Shown: one piece after another, positions 7,702-16,259 of the stretch
Layout: every line of letters begins with the position of its first letter
How positions within the stretch are numbered: position 1 is the stretch's first letter
Source: Bacteroidales bacterium
GTDB lineage: Bacteria; Bacteroidota; Bacteroidia; Bacteroidales; CG2-30-32-10
Assembly (NCBI GenBank): GCA_035353855.1
Contig: DAOQAK010000039.1
Location: 1-40,886, forward strand
Direction: 5' to 3'
DNA length: 40,886 nucleotides
Program-made: the position numbers and the translations under genes
Notes under the pieces: generated by a model
Databases searched by the model: none
Told to the model about the DNA's origin: nothing
Seen by the model: the letters and a program-made list of their open reading frames with translations, nothing else

Positions 7702-10527
7702 TTAAAAATATTTCTTCAAATATTTTGCTGTATACGATTTTTCGCAATCGATAAGTTCTTCGGGAGTTCCTGCAAAAACAACCGTTCCGCCATTTTCGCC
7801 ACCTTCGGGACCAAGGTCGATAACCCAATCGGCCGATTTAATTATTTCGCCATTGTGTTCAACAATTAAAACCGAATGACCATTTTTTATTAATGCATTG
7901 AAAGCAACCAATAGTTTATTGATGTCGTGAAAATGCAGTCCTGTTGTGGGTTCGTCAAAAATAAAAAGTGTTGATGCTTCTGCATTTCCTTTCGATAGAA
8001 AATAGGCCAGCTTCACACGCTGCGCTTCGCCACCACTAAGCGTACTCGATGCCTGTCCGAGTTTGATATATCCCAAACCCACATCAGCCAATGGTTTCAG
8101 CTTAGAGATAATTTTACTTTCGAGCGATGATTTTTCTTTCAACGAGAAAAATGCTATGGCTTCATCAACCGTATGTTCAAGAATATCGCTGATATTTTTT
8201 CCGCGATATGTTACATCAAGGACTTCGCTTTTAAAACGTTTACCTTTACACTCTTCACAAACTAAATTTATATCAGCCATGAACTGCATCTCAATGGTAA
8301 CTTCGCCTGCACCCTCACATTCTTCGCAACGTCCACCTGCAATGTTAAATGAAAAATACCCGGGTTTATAACCGCGCATCCTTGCCAATTGCTGCGAGGA
8401 ATACAGTTCACGAATTTCATCATAAGCTTTTATATAGGTAACCGGGTTCGAGCGCGACGAGCGGCCAATAGGATTCTGGTCGATCATTTCAACAGCAGCA
8501 ATACTTTTCACATCACCATCGAGTTTATCGAACTGCCCTGTTTTTTCGCCATATCCGCCATATATTTTTTTCAAGGCAGGATATAATATATTTTTAACCA
8601 ATGTTGTTTTCCCCGAACCACTGACGCCTGTAATCACGGTCATTGCATTCAACGGAATTTTCACATTTATTGATTTTAAATTGTGTTGCCTTGCTCCAAC
8701 TATTTCAATATACTCTTTCCATTTACGGCGCGATTCGGGAATTTTAATTTTTAATTTTCCTGTAAGATATTTTGAAGTAAGGTTCTCATCATGCTTCATC
8801 AAATCGCTGAACGTGCCGTTAAACATGATCTCGCCGCCATGTGCACCTGCCAGCGGACCAATATCAATAAGGCTATCCGACGAACGGATAATATCTTCAT
8901 CATGTTCAACAACAATAACGCTGTTTCCAATATCACGTAACGATTTCAGAACTTTTATCAAATTATGCGTATCGCGCGGATGCAGACCAATACTGGGCTC
9001 GTCGAGAATATACATCGAGCCGACAAGACTGCTTCCTAAATAAGTTGCCAGGTTTATTCGCTGCGATTCACCACCAGACAATGTTGATGACAGTCTGTTC
9101 AACGTTAAATATCCCAAACCCACATCCAACAGGAATTGCAATCGTGTGCGAATTTCAACAAGCAAGCGTTCCGAAACCAGTTTATCGTAATCGTTTAAAT
9201 CAAGATTATTAAAAAATTCGTAGAGCTTTGTTAAGGGTAAAACAACTAATTCAGAGATGGAACTACCGCAAATCTTTACATACGACGCGTCTTTGCGCAA
9301 ACGTGTGCCTTTGCATTCCGGGCAGAAAGTTTTTCCGCGATAACGCGAAAGCATCACCCTGTATTGAATCTTATACGTTTGTAATTCCAATAATTTAAAG
9401 AAATCATTCAAGCCATGGAAATGTTTATTGCCTGTCCATATCAATTCCTTTTCTTCTTTGCTTAATTGTCCATATGGTGTATGAATGGGAAAATTGAATT
9501 TATATGCATTCATCACCAGCGGTTCTTTCCACTCACTCATCTTCTCACCGCGCCAGCATGCAATGGCATCATCATAAACCGACAATGTTTTATCGGGAAC
9601 AACCAGGTCTTCATCAATACCCATCACATTTCCAAATCCCTCGCAGGTTTTACAGGCACCGTAAGGATTATTGAATGCAAATAAATTTACTGATGGTTCT
9701 TCAAAAAGAATTCCGTCGGCTTCAAATTTATTTGAAAATTCCTTTAACTTTTTTTCGCCATTTTTATTTTCAAACTCTACAAAACATTTCCCTTTTCCCT
9801 CGTAGAATGCGGTTTCTACCGAATCGGCAATTCGCGATAACAAATCGGTGTTTTCAAATGAGATCACAAAACGGTCGATCAAAACCTGAATTACTTCTTT
9901 AATATTTTTTTCATTCTTCTCACGAAGAATATCTTCTATTTTTACAATTTCATTATTCAGCACTATGCGTGAAAAACCTTGTTGCAATAGCACTTCAAGC
10001 CTACCCCGAATTGATTTCTTTGCATCCGGAATTACTGGCGAAAAAATCATCACCTTTGTTGATTCATAAAGTGAAGCGATATAATTTACCACATCAGTAA
10101 CACTGTCGCTCCTCACTAATTCGCCACTTACAGGCGAATATGTTTTCCCGATTCGGGCAAATAATAGTTTAAGGTATTCATAAATTTCCGTTGAAGTTCC
10201 TACAGTAGAGCGTGGATTGCGAGTGGTAACTTTTTGTTCAATAGCTATGGCAGGTGAAATTCCGGTTATATAATCAACATCGGGTTTGTTCATTCTTCCG
10301 AGAAACTGGCGGGCATACGAGCTTAAACTTTCAACATATCGCCGCTGCCCTTCGGCATAAAGGGTATCGAATGCCAGTGATGATTTCCCTGAACCCGACA
10401 AACCGGTAATAACAACAAGCTTATTCCTTGGAATGGATACAGAAATATTTTTAAGATTATTAACCCTCGCTCCTTTTATTTCAATAAACTTTTCCGATTT
10501 AACCTTTGATACTTCAGCGTTTGCCAT
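7702..10527 (-). CDS. uvrA: excinuclease ABC subunit A
   Basis: A 941-residue UvrA, the damage-recognition ATPase of nucleotide excision repair, at the usual family length. The first ABC half has Walker A GLSGSGKSS (42-50) and signature LSGGESQRI (about 482-490). The second half has GVSGSGKTT (about 634-642) and LSGGEAQRV (about 827-835). The YVESLSSYARQFLGRM segment and the zinc-binding Cys pairs (CKTCEG, CPECKG, CEECEG, CEECKG) are present. The start is supported by an AGG-type ribosome site shortly before ATGGCAAAC. It appears monocistronic, ending at a hairpin. Confidence 0.97.
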   Translation of the reverse strand: MANAEVSKVKSEKFIEIKGARVNNLKNISVSIPRNKLVVITGLSGSGKSSLAFDTLYAEGQRRYVESLSSYARQFLGRMNKPDVDYITGISPAIAIEQKVTTRNPRSTVGTSTEIYEYLKLLFARIGKTYSPVSGELVRSDSVTDVVNYIASLYESTKVMIFSPVIPDAKKSIRGRLEVLLQQGFSRIVLNNEIVKIEDILREKNEKNIKEVIQVLIDRFVISFENTDLLSRIADSVETAFYEGKGKCFVEFENKNGEKKLKEFSNKFEADGILFEEPSVNLFAFNNPYGACKTCEGFGNVMGIDEDLVVPDKTLSVYDDAIACWRGEKMSEWKEPLVMNAYKFNFPIHTPYGQLSKEEKELIWTGNKHFHGLNDFFKLLELQTYKIQYRVMLSRYRGKTFCPECKGTRLRKDASYVKICGSSISELVVLPLTKLYEFFNNLDLNDYDKLVSERLLVEIRTRLQFLLDVGLGYLTLNRLSSTLSGGESQRINLATYLGSSLVGSMYILDEPSIGLHPRDTHNLIKVLKSLRDIGNSVIVVEHDEDIIRSSDSLIDIGPLAGAHGGEIMFNGTFSDLMKHDENLTSKYLTGKLKIKIPESRRKWKEYIEIVGARQHNLKSINVKIPLNAMTVITGVSGSGKTTLVKNILYPALKKIYGGYGEKTGQFDKLDGDVKSIAAVEMIDQNPIGRSSRSNPVTYIKAYDEIRELYSSQQLARMRGYKPGYFSFNIAGGRCEECEGAGEVTIEMQFMADINLVCEECKGKRFKSEVLDVTYRGKNISDILEHTVDEAIAFFSLKEKSSLESKIISKLKPLADVGLGYIKLGQASSTLSGGEAQRVKLAYFLSKGNAEASTLFIFDEPTTGLHFHDINKLLVAFNALIKNGHSVLIVEHNGEIIKSADWVIDLGPEGGENGGTVVFAGTPEELIDCEKSYTAKYLKKYF

Positions 10528-10590
10528 ATTACCTGATAGAAATTTTTTTAAAATACTTTATTTCGATATTGCTACAAAAACTCCGAAACA

Positions 10591-10598
10591 CAAAGTTA
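10591..10598 (-). promoter_or_regulatory. candidate -7 box for uvrA
   Basis: On the minus strand the bases read TAACTTTG, matching the Bacteroidetes -7 consensus TAnnTTTG, 63 bases before the uvrA start. No convincing TTG-type -33 box lies at the expected distance, so this is tentative. Confidence 0.35.
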
Positions 10599-10625
10599 AA
10601 CAAAATATTATTGATACATTTTATT

Positions 10626-10745
10626 CTTATTAGATGCCTCATTCTTCGGCATAACATAACATCAAAAAAACTTCGGCATGACAGAATACTAAAAACATTT
10701 GTCATTCAGAGTGAAACGATGAATCTACTTATTAGATGCTTCATT
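10626..10745. repeat. degenerate intergenic repeat with 12-bp direct repeats, overlapping the aroA 3' end
   Basis: CTTATTAGATGC occurs at 10626-10637 and again at 10728-10739, each followed by a TCATT block. Between them lie CTTCGGCAT repeats (10649 and 10671 areas) and a TCATTCAGAGTGAAACGATGAATCT-like tract (about 10701-10725). It resembles the 'TCATTCTGAGCGAAG..GAATCT' sequences scattered in Bacteroidetes genomes (recollection, not searched). The second direct repeat encodes the last aroA residues (ASNK). Confidence 0.5.
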
Positions 10746-11972
10746 TATTTCAAACCCTGCTAATTTCAGATCGTCCCAAAAACGCGGATACGATTTTTCA
10801 ACTACTTCAGGCTCGGCAATTGAAAGTTCTTTACATATCACAGCGAGCGGAGCAAACGACATAGCCATGCGATGGTCGTTATATGTTGCAATCTCAGGCG
10901 AATTGTTTTTATTGAAATTATTTTTCAAGATATAAATGTCTTTTGCTTCTTCAATAAAATGAACATTGAATTTTTTTAGTTCATTTTGCAATGCGGCTAT
11001 CCTGTCGGTTTCTTTAATGCGCAAACTTTCAAGCCCGGTAAACCTGCATGAAATATCAGTTGCAGCAGCCAACACAATTATTGTTTGTGCCAAATCCGGG
11101 TTTGCAGAAAAATCAATTATTCGCGGAAATTTTGAAAAATCTTCAACTCCTTTTGTAATAAAAACTCCTTTATCAGTGAATTCGCTGACAACACCGAAAG
11201 GCTCAAACCATTTGCTAATCACAGCATCACCCTGAAATGAATTTCGTTTCAATCCTTTTAAAAATATTGCAGCATTTTTAGCCAGAGCTACAATCGAATA
11301 CCAGTATGAAGCATTTGTCCAGTCCGATTCCACGTTGTATTCAGCCGGAATATAATTCTGGTTTCTTATACTGATTTTATTTCCTTCCCATAAATATTCA
11401 ATTCCAAAATGCTTCATTATCGAAAGCGTCATTTCAATATAAGGTTTAGAAGAAATATCGCCAACTAATACCATGTTCATTCCATTTTCCAGCACAGGTG
11501 CTATCATTAGTAATGACGATATAAACTGGCTGCTAATGTTTGCCGGGATTTTAATATCTCCGCCTTTCATTTTCGATTTATCTCCATGAATTTTTATGGG
11601 CGGATAACCATTTTCCTGGAGGTATTCTATATCTGCACCTAATAAACGTAATGCTTCAACCAAATGCTTTATTGGTCGTTGTTTCATGCGTTCGCTACCG
11701 GTCAATGTAATATTTTTCCCTGACACAGAAAGATATGACAAAAGGAAACGCATTGCTGTTCCAGCATTTCCAACATCTATAACATCACTGTTCGATGTTA
11801 ATGCCTTTATCAGCAATCGTGTATCGTCGGCTTCCGATATATTATTTATTTTACAATAACCTTCGCTTAAAGCATTAATGATCAATGCGCGATTGCATTC
11901 GCTTTTTGAAGCGGGCAGGTCAATGGTACAGTCATTTCCCTGATGAAAGGCAATATGAAGTTTTCCCTGCAT
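10725..11972 (-). CDS. aroA: 3-phosphoshikimate 1-carboxyvinyltransferase (EPSP synthase)
   Basis: A 415-residue EPSP synthase, catalysing step 6 of the shikimate pathway: shikimate-3-phosphate plus phosphoenolpyruvate to EPSP. Recognisable motifs are the N-terminal PASKSECNRALIINAL (substrate-binding Lys/Ser), GNAGTAMRFLLSYL (about 79-92), ETDRIAALQNELKKF (about 320) and the C-terminal TYNDHRMAMSFAPLA (about 370). The length is typical. Its ATG overlaps the aroB stop by one base (TAATG), so it is translationally coupled to aroB. The last few residues (EASNK) fall in a repeated sequence that recurs 100 bases downstream, so the extreme C-terminus may have been acquired from a repeat. Confidence 0.95.
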   Translation of the reverse strand: MQGKLHIAFHQGNDCTIDLPASKSECNRALIINALSEGYCKINNISEADDTRLLIKALTSNSDVIDVGNAGTAMRFLLSYLSVSGKNITLTGSERMKQRPIKHLVEALRLLGADIEYLQENGYPPIKIHGDKSKMKGGDIKIPANISSQFISSLLMIAPVLENGMNMVLVGDISSKPYIEMTLSIMKHFGIEYLWEGNKISIRNQNYIPAEYNVESDWTNASYWYSIVALAKNAAIFLKGLKRNSFQGDAVISKWFEPFGVVSEFTDKGVFITKGVEDFSKFPRIIDFSANPDLAQTIIVLAAATDISCRFTGLESLRIKETDRIAALQNELKKFNVHFIEEAKDIYILKNNFNKNNSPEIATYNDHRMAMSFAPLAVICKELSIAEPEVVEKSYPRFWDDLKLAGFEINEASNK

Positions 11973-13024
11973 TAAATATTTTGATAATACTCCAGTGATT
12001 CCATTATTTCGGAATGATTCACTTTTTCATTGATATGAAAATTACCAATACCATCAGGAAGCGTAAAAAGAATTTCAGATTTTTCGTTTTTCTTATCTTT
12101 ATCGATCAATTCAGCAATTGAACCTAATTTATCCACGTCAATAATAATTTTCTTATAGAAATTTTTTATAAGTGTAACAATTTTTGATAATTCTTTTTCC
12201 GTTACGAATTTCCTTTTATAAGCGATCCACGATTCGGAAATCATCCCGGCAGCAACGGCTTCGCCATGAGTTATGTTTTCTTGTTCGCCTGAAATAATAA
12301 ACCAGCTTTCCAATGCATGACCAATGCTGTGACCAAAGTTTATACTTTTCCTTACACCTTTCTCATGCATGTCAAGGTTTACAATACGCGATTTTATTTT
12401 TACAGAACGATGAATATATTTTTCAATATTTTCAGTAAAATCATTTATCAAATAAAGGTCATTGAATAACTTTCTATCGGCAATGATGGCATGTTTAATA
12501 ACCTCTGCAAACCCAGACAGCATTTGTTTATCGGGAAGTGTTTTTAAAAATTCAGGATATATTACAATTGCGCGGGGATTACGAAAAAGCCCTATATAAT
12601 TTTTAAGTCCATTATGATTCACGCCAAGTTTTCCACCTATACTGGCATCGCACATCGATAAGAGAGTGGTAGGAAAATGAATAAAATCAATTCCTCTTTT
12701 ATATGTTGCAGCAATGAAACCACCCATATCGCAAATAACTCCACCTCCCAGGTTCACCACAACAGCATTTCTGTCAAAATTATGTTTTGATAACTCGTCC
12801 CAGACTTTTGAACATGTTTCAATATTTTTATTTTCTTCGCCGCTTGGAATCTGAATATTGATATGATTCTCAAATGAAGGAGCAATTAATGGATAACAGT
12901 ATTCATTGGTATTTTCATCGGTAAAGAAAATAATTTTTGAATACTTCGAATTATTCAAATACAATTTGAAATCGTCAATACAATTTTCACCTGAGTAGAT
13001 AAATGGTTTGGATTGTCCTTTCAT
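11972..13024 (-). CDS. aroB: 3-dehydroquinate synthase
   Basis: A 350-residue NAD- and metal-dependent enzyme converting DAHP to 3-dehydroquinate, step 2 of the shikimate pathway. It shows the nucleotide-binding GGGVICDMGGFIAATY, then PTTLLSMCDASIGGKLGVN, and metal ligands in GFAEVIKHAI (Glu), NFGHSIGHALE (His) and THGEAVAAGM (His). The length and motif order are complete, so the enzyme should be functional. It lies 52 bases behind the truncated DAHP synthase gene and overlaps aroA by one base. A possible promoter of its own sits just upstream (13032-13039), which would let it survive the loss of the gene in front. Confidence 0.95.
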   Translation of the reverse strand: MKGQSKPFIYSGENCIDDFKLYLNNSKYSKIIFFTDENTNEYCYPLIAPSFENHINIQIPSGEENKNIETCSKVWDELSKHNFDRNAVVVNLGGGVICDMGGFIAATYKRGIDFIHFPTTLLSMCDASIGGKLGVNHNGLKNYIGLFRNPRAIVIYPEFLKTLPDKQMLSGFAEVIKHAIIADRKLFNDLYLINDFTENIEKYIHRSVKIKSRIVNLDMHEKGVRKSINFGHSIGHALESWFIISGEQENITHGEAVAAGMISESWIAYKRKFVTEKELSKIVTLIKNFYKKIIIDVDKLGSIAELIDKDKKNEKSEILFTLPDGIGNFHINEKVNHSEIMESLEYYQNI

Positions 13025-13031
13025 AGTACTA

Positions 13032-13039
13032 CAAATATA
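13032..13039 (-). promoter_or_regulatory. candidate -7 box directly before aroB
   Basis: The minus strand reads TATATTTG, a match to TAnnTTTG, ending only 7 bases before the aroB ATG, so any transcript would be nearly leaderless. AT-rich sequence makes chance matches common, and no clear -33 box was seen. Confidence 0.3.
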
Positions 13040-13076
13040 TTACAAATATGAATAAATAAAATACTGATACCATTTT

Positions 13077-13613
13077 TTAAATATTTTTCAATTTGTTTAT
13101 CTTACTTATCATCTGTTGCATTTCAGTAAAATCAAGTGTTTGCAGTCCATCGGAAATGGCTTTTTCAGGAACAGAATGTGTTTCCACAATAATCCCGTCA
13201 GCACCCACAACCATTGATGCCAAAGCCATTTGAGCAACATATTTACGAATTCCCACACCATGCGATGGGTCTACGATTACAGGCAAATGAGTTTTATCTT
13301 TCAGAATAGCCACAGCATTCAAGTCAAGTGTATTGCGATATGTTTTTTCAAAGGTTCGTATTCCTCTTTCACATAAAATATTTTTTTCATTTCCGCTCGA
13401 AAAAACATATTCCGCTGCTTGTAATAATTCTTCAATAGTTCCCGATATTCCTCGTTTCAGCATAACCGCTTTATCACATTTACCCAGCGCGTTAAGCAAA
13501 TTGAAATTCTGCGCATTTCGTGTACCTACCTGAAAAATATCAACGTAAGGCATCATCTCATCAATCTGGCTGATATCCATAACTTTCATGTTTATAAAAT
13601 TTGCGTGAAACAA
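13077..13613 (-). CDS. 3-deoxy-7-phosphoheptulonate (DAHP) synthase, 5'-truncated; probable pseudogene
   Basis: The readable product (178 residues from a TTG, or 170 from ATG at 13589) matches only the C-terminal half of type I-beta DAHP synthases: VDIFQVGTRNAQNF, VMLKRGISGTIEEL, ILCERGIRTFEKTYRNTLD, VDPSHGVGIRKYV (metal His) and IIVETHSVPEKAISDG (metal Glu/Asp region). Full-length relatives have about 330 residues. The first half of the barrel, with the AGPC metal Cys and the Arg/Lys phosphate site (GAYKPRTSP-type), is missing. The reading frame upstream hits a stop at 13641-13643 inside the leader region, with no N-terminal half in any frame nearby. As it stands it cannot be an active DAHP synthase. 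It leads into aroB-aroA. Deletion in the genome or an assembly collapse are both possible. Confidence 0.8.
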   Translation of the reverse strand: MFHANFINMKVMDISQIDEMMPYVDIFQVGTRNAQNFNLLNALGKCDKAVMLKRGISGTIEELLQAAEYVFSSGNEKNILCERGIRTFEKTYRNTLDLNAVAILKDKTHLPVIVDPSHGVGIRKYVAQMALASMVVGADGIIVETHSVPEKAISDGLQTLDFTEMQQMISKINKLKNI

Positions 13614-13615
13614 AA

Positions 13616-13642
13616 AAGGCTTGCCGGAACGGCAAGCCTTTT
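13616..13642 (-). terminator. strong rho-independent-type hairpin in front of the DAHP synthase remnant
   Basis: On the minus strand AAGGCTTGCC and GGCAAGCCTT pair around a short GTTCC-type loop and run into a T-tract (TTTTTTG). It lies directly between a possible leader peptide (stop at 13641-13643) and the truncated aro gene, the position expected of an attenuator. It could also be simply the terminator of a short transcript. Confidence 0.75.
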
Positions 13643-13703
13643 AAATATTATATAAAATACAAACAGGACAGCTTAGTTCAGCACCATCGTAGAATTGAAC
13701 CAT
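13641..13703 (-). CDS. possible leader peptide (attenuator ORF)
   Basis: ATG at 13703 opens a 20-codon frame, MVQFYDGAELSCPVCILYNI, whose TAA (13643-13641) abuts the terminator hairpin. It begins about 46 bases after the expected start of the transcript from the promoter at 13756-13783. Phe and Tyr are adjacent (QFYD), and a second Tyr lies near the end, which would fit aromatic amino-acid sensing. The enrichment is weak, and no clear antiterminator pairing was found by eye. The context (promoter, short ORF, terminator, aro genes) is what suggests attenuation. Confidence 0.35.
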   Translation of the reverse strand: MVQFYDGAELSCPVCILYNI

Positions 13704-13755
13704 GCCACCACCAAAATCGGTTTATATTTTTAGAAATGTTTTTCATTTGATGCTA

Positions 13756-13783
13756 CAAAAGTAAAAATAATTTTAATAACAAA
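13756..13783 (-). promoter_or_regulatory. promoter of the aro leader transcript
   Basis: On the minus strand TTTG (13783-13780) is followed after 16 bases by TACTTTTG (13763-13756), matching the Bacteroidetes -33 TTTG and -7 TAnnTTTG pattern, though the spacing is a little short. Transcription would start near 13750 and run through the leader ORF and terminator. Confidence 0.5.
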
Positions 13784-13804
13784 AAAAATACTCATAAAAA
13801 AATA

Positions 13805-16090
13805 TTAATCCAAAGCTCTTTTATTGAAAATCAAATATCCGAAATTAAAAAGTACTGAAACTTTATTCTCTGATTTTTTATAATAGCTTCCTGTAATGCT
13901 TACAGGGCCAACAGGAGTTTGATATACTATTGAACTTGTGATCATGCCATACCTGTATTTATATGGTTCATCCCATTGGGGTTTGCCTTCATCAGTATAT
14001 GTAATTCGCTTATAAGGTTGAAAAACATAACCCTCAATTCTAAAATGAAATTTATCTGAAAACAGAAAAACTGTTTTAATACCTGCTGCTGCATAAATAG
14101 GATTCCTGTAATTTTCAATAAAAAGAGTTTGCATATATGGCGTAGGATTAAAAGCAGGTGAGGCAATAACCGTTGAAAGATAATTATTAAAGAATGGCTG
14201 ATTTGAATAATTGCATTCCATGTAACCATTTACTTTTATAAAACTATTTAATTTATAATATTGCTCAAGTATAAGGCGCATATTCACCCATGAATTATAA
14301 TTAACGATTGTATGATTTCCTATGGAGGTTGAACCGGGAATAAATCTTTCAAATCCGCTTATATAACGAAGCTGGAAAAATGTCTGAAACCCGCTTGTAG
14401 GAAACATTGGGAAATTTAATGTGTTGCCATCATAAGTCAGATAAGGGGAAGCCAACCTGAAATTGGTAAGGTCGGCTGTATCGGATTTCATAAAATGAAT
14501 AGACTGGTAGTATTTATCGGTTTTGTCGGATATACCAATACCAAAGGTTCCACGGGCATGTGTTCTTAATGGAATGCTTACTTCCGATTTCGCATACGTT
14601 TCTCTTTGTATAACATAAGGCGGACGAATATCTTCATAAAATGATTCAACACTGCTCCGGTAATAATCATAACGGTTATATGCTGCAATAGCCTGAAAGC
14701 TTACAGGCAATTGAGTATAATAATCAATTTTCATACGGGCAAGAAGCGAACTATAAAACCTTCCGAAATAAGCGTTCCCGTAAAACGAATAACCTCTCTC
14801 GCGCAAATATTTGTACTCTGCACCAAAAAAGCCCATGTTTAAATTGGAAGATGAAAGATTCCCTCCTATTCTTGCATTAAATCTTTTTTCACGAATTACA
14901 TTTAATAATAAATCATAATACCCCGTCTGCGGGTTATACTTTGCCTTGGGATATATGCTTTCAATTTGATCATCGGTGATGATTTTAAAATATTGTTTCT
15001 TAAAATAATCTAATGTGAAGGTATCTGTTGAATAGATGATATTCTTTGTCATGTATTTTTTCTGCAAAGTACTAAGTCCGGTAATATCAATATTTTTAAA
15101 AACTATCGGTCGTTCTTTCTTTAAAAAATTATTACGCTCCGCAATTAAAGCCAGTGAATCTTTTCTGACAGGGATACAATCTTTTATTTCATCCATCATC
15201 GCTTGAGTAGCATCGTAGCCGTACTGAATCAATTCTTTTGCGCGATAAAAATCCATCAGGCCTGCATTATGAACATCAGGATGAATTATCAAACCATTTG
15301 AATCGGGTAAAGAATAATTTGTTGCGGTCATGATCATATTCTCAATCTGTGCCAGAATATCATCTTCCATATTTGCCGAGGTATTTGAAGCCACCTTACT
15401 TCCTATGATATAATCCGGTTTAAAATCAGAGATCATCACATCACCTGGAAAATTATTGTAGATACCGCCATCAAATAATAATCTTCCGTTTATTGAAATA
15501 GGCTTAAAATAAAAAGGAAAGGTCATCGATGCTCTTACTGATGAACCCAGGTCGCCACTGGAAAAAACAACCGATTCGTTTGCATATACATCTGTAGCAA
15601 CACAACGGAAAGGAACAAACAAGCTGTCGAAATTATAATTACATGCAGCCGATGCTTTCCCCATCAGTTCCATAAAAGCAAAATCCATCAAATGCGGAGG
15701 GACAATGTTAGTTGGCAATATAGGTTTAATAATTGTATCGTACTTAAAATTCAGATCAACCCACGAAGCATCATTTTCTTTCTTTTTAAAATAGTAAAGA
15801 TATTTTTCGTCAATTTTTCCAAATGCCCAGTTCTGAAATTCAGGAGCTGTAACAATTTTAATCATCTCATCGGGAGTGTATCCTGCGGCATAAAGGGAAC
15901 CTACAATTGCCCCCATCGATGTTCCTGTAACATAATCAATAGGAATATGATTTTCCTCAAGTGCTTTAATAACGCCAATATGAGCAAGTCCTTTAGCGCC
16001 ACCACCACTCAGTACAAGCCCAACCTTTTGTCCAAATGAACTTACTGAAATGAACAGAAGAAAATATAATATGACCCGTTTTGTTTTCAC
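13805..16090 (-). CDS. patatin-like phospholipase with C-terminal outer-membrane beta-barrel
   Basis: A 761-residue protein. A signal peptide (to about FGQ21) precedes a patatin domain with the oxyanion motif SGGGAKG (28-34), nucleophile S58 in GTSMG and catalytic D207 in DGG, so both members of the Ser-Asp dyad are present. A POTRA-like segment follows (about 335-405, IDITGLSTLQKKYM onward), then a beta-strand-rich C-terminal half ending in an aromatic-rich strand, as in surface-antigen/BamA-type barrels. This is the RssA-like/NTE outer-membrane phospholipase architecture common in Bacteroidetes and related to type Vd autotransporters such as PlpD. The start is a GTG only 5 bases behind a promoter -7 box. 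The lipid substrate is unknown. Confidence 0.92.
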   Translation of the reverse strand: MKTKRVILYFLLFISVSSFGQKVGLVLSGGGAKGLAHIGVIKALEENHIPIDYVTGTSMGAIVGSLYAAGYTPDEMIKIVTAPEFQNWAFGKIDEKYLYYFKKKENDASWVDLNFKYDTIIKPILPTNIVPPHLMDFAFMELMGKASAACNYNFDSLFVPFRCVATDVYANESVVFSSGDLGSSVRASMTFPFYFKPISINGRLLFDGGIYNNFPGDVMISDFKPDYIIGSKVASNTSANMEDDILAQIENMIMTATNYSLPDSNGLIIHPDVHNAGLMDFYRAKELIQYGYDATQAMMDEIKDCIPVRKDSLALIAERNNFLKKERPIVFKNIDITGLSTLQKKYMTKNIIYSTDTFTLDYFKKQYFKIITDDQIESIYPKAKYNPQTGYYDLLLNVIREKRFNARIGGNLSSSNLNMGFFGAEYKYLRERGYSFYGNAYFGRFYSSLLARMKIDYYTQLPVSFQAIAAYNRYDYYRSSVESFYEDIRPPYVIQRETYAKSEVSIPLRTHARGTFGIGISDKTDKYYQSIHFMKSDTADLTNFRLASPYLTYDGNTLNFPMFPTSGFQTFFQLRYISGFERFIPGSTSIGNHTIVNYNSWVNMRLILEQYYKLNSFIKVNGYMECNYSNQPFFNNYLSTVIASPAFNPTPYMQTLFIENYRNPIYAAAGIKTVFLFSDKFHFRIEGYVFQPYKRITYTDEGKPQWDEPYKYRYGMITSSIVYQTPVGPVSITGSYYKKSENKVSVLFNFGYLIFNKRALD

Positions 16091-16095
16091 AAATA

Positions 16096-16127
16096 CAAAC
16101 CTACATGTATTTTTTTAATGATACAAA
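16096..16127 (-). promoter_or_regulatory. promoter of the patatin gene (near-leaderless)
   Basis: On the minus strand TTTG (16127-16124), a 20-base spacer and TAGGTTTG (16103-16096) make an excellent Bacteroidetes promoter. The -7 box ends 5 bases before the GTG at 16090, so the predicted transcript begins at or beside the start codon and has no room for a ribosome-binding site. Confidence 0.6.
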
Positions 16128-16209
16128 TAATAACTAATGTTAATTCATACAAGGGTTTCCTATGCTAATTACATAATATGTATTTAAATTTTATTTTATA
16201 TTTTTTATT

Positions 16210-16225
16210 ATGAACATAAGTTCAT
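16210..16225. promoter_or_regulatory. inverted repeat, candidate operator of the DUF134/NifX cluster
   Basis: ATGAAC-ATAA-GTTCAT is a perfect 6-bp dyad placed immediately upstream of the -7 box at 16226-16233 and 34 bases before the DUF134 start. A regulator bound here would touch RNA polymerase. Autoregulation by the DUF134 protein is a natural guess. Confidence 0.5.
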
Positions 16226-16233
16226 TATATTTG
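16226..16233 (+). promoter_or_regulatory. candidate -7 box for the DUF134/NifX cluster
   Basis: TATATTTG matches TAnnTTTG and lies 26 bases before the ATG at 16260. No TTTG was seen at the -33 position, where the dyad sits instead; this would fit a promoter needing an activator. Confidence 0.45.
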
Positions 16234-16259
16234 CAAAATAATTAACTGAAAATTATATA

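Noticed and set aside
13650..13740. tRNA or other structured RNA gene in the leader region upstream of the aro genes
   Set aside because: No cloverleaf or anticodon arm could be drawn; the short ORF plus terminator explains the stretch better.
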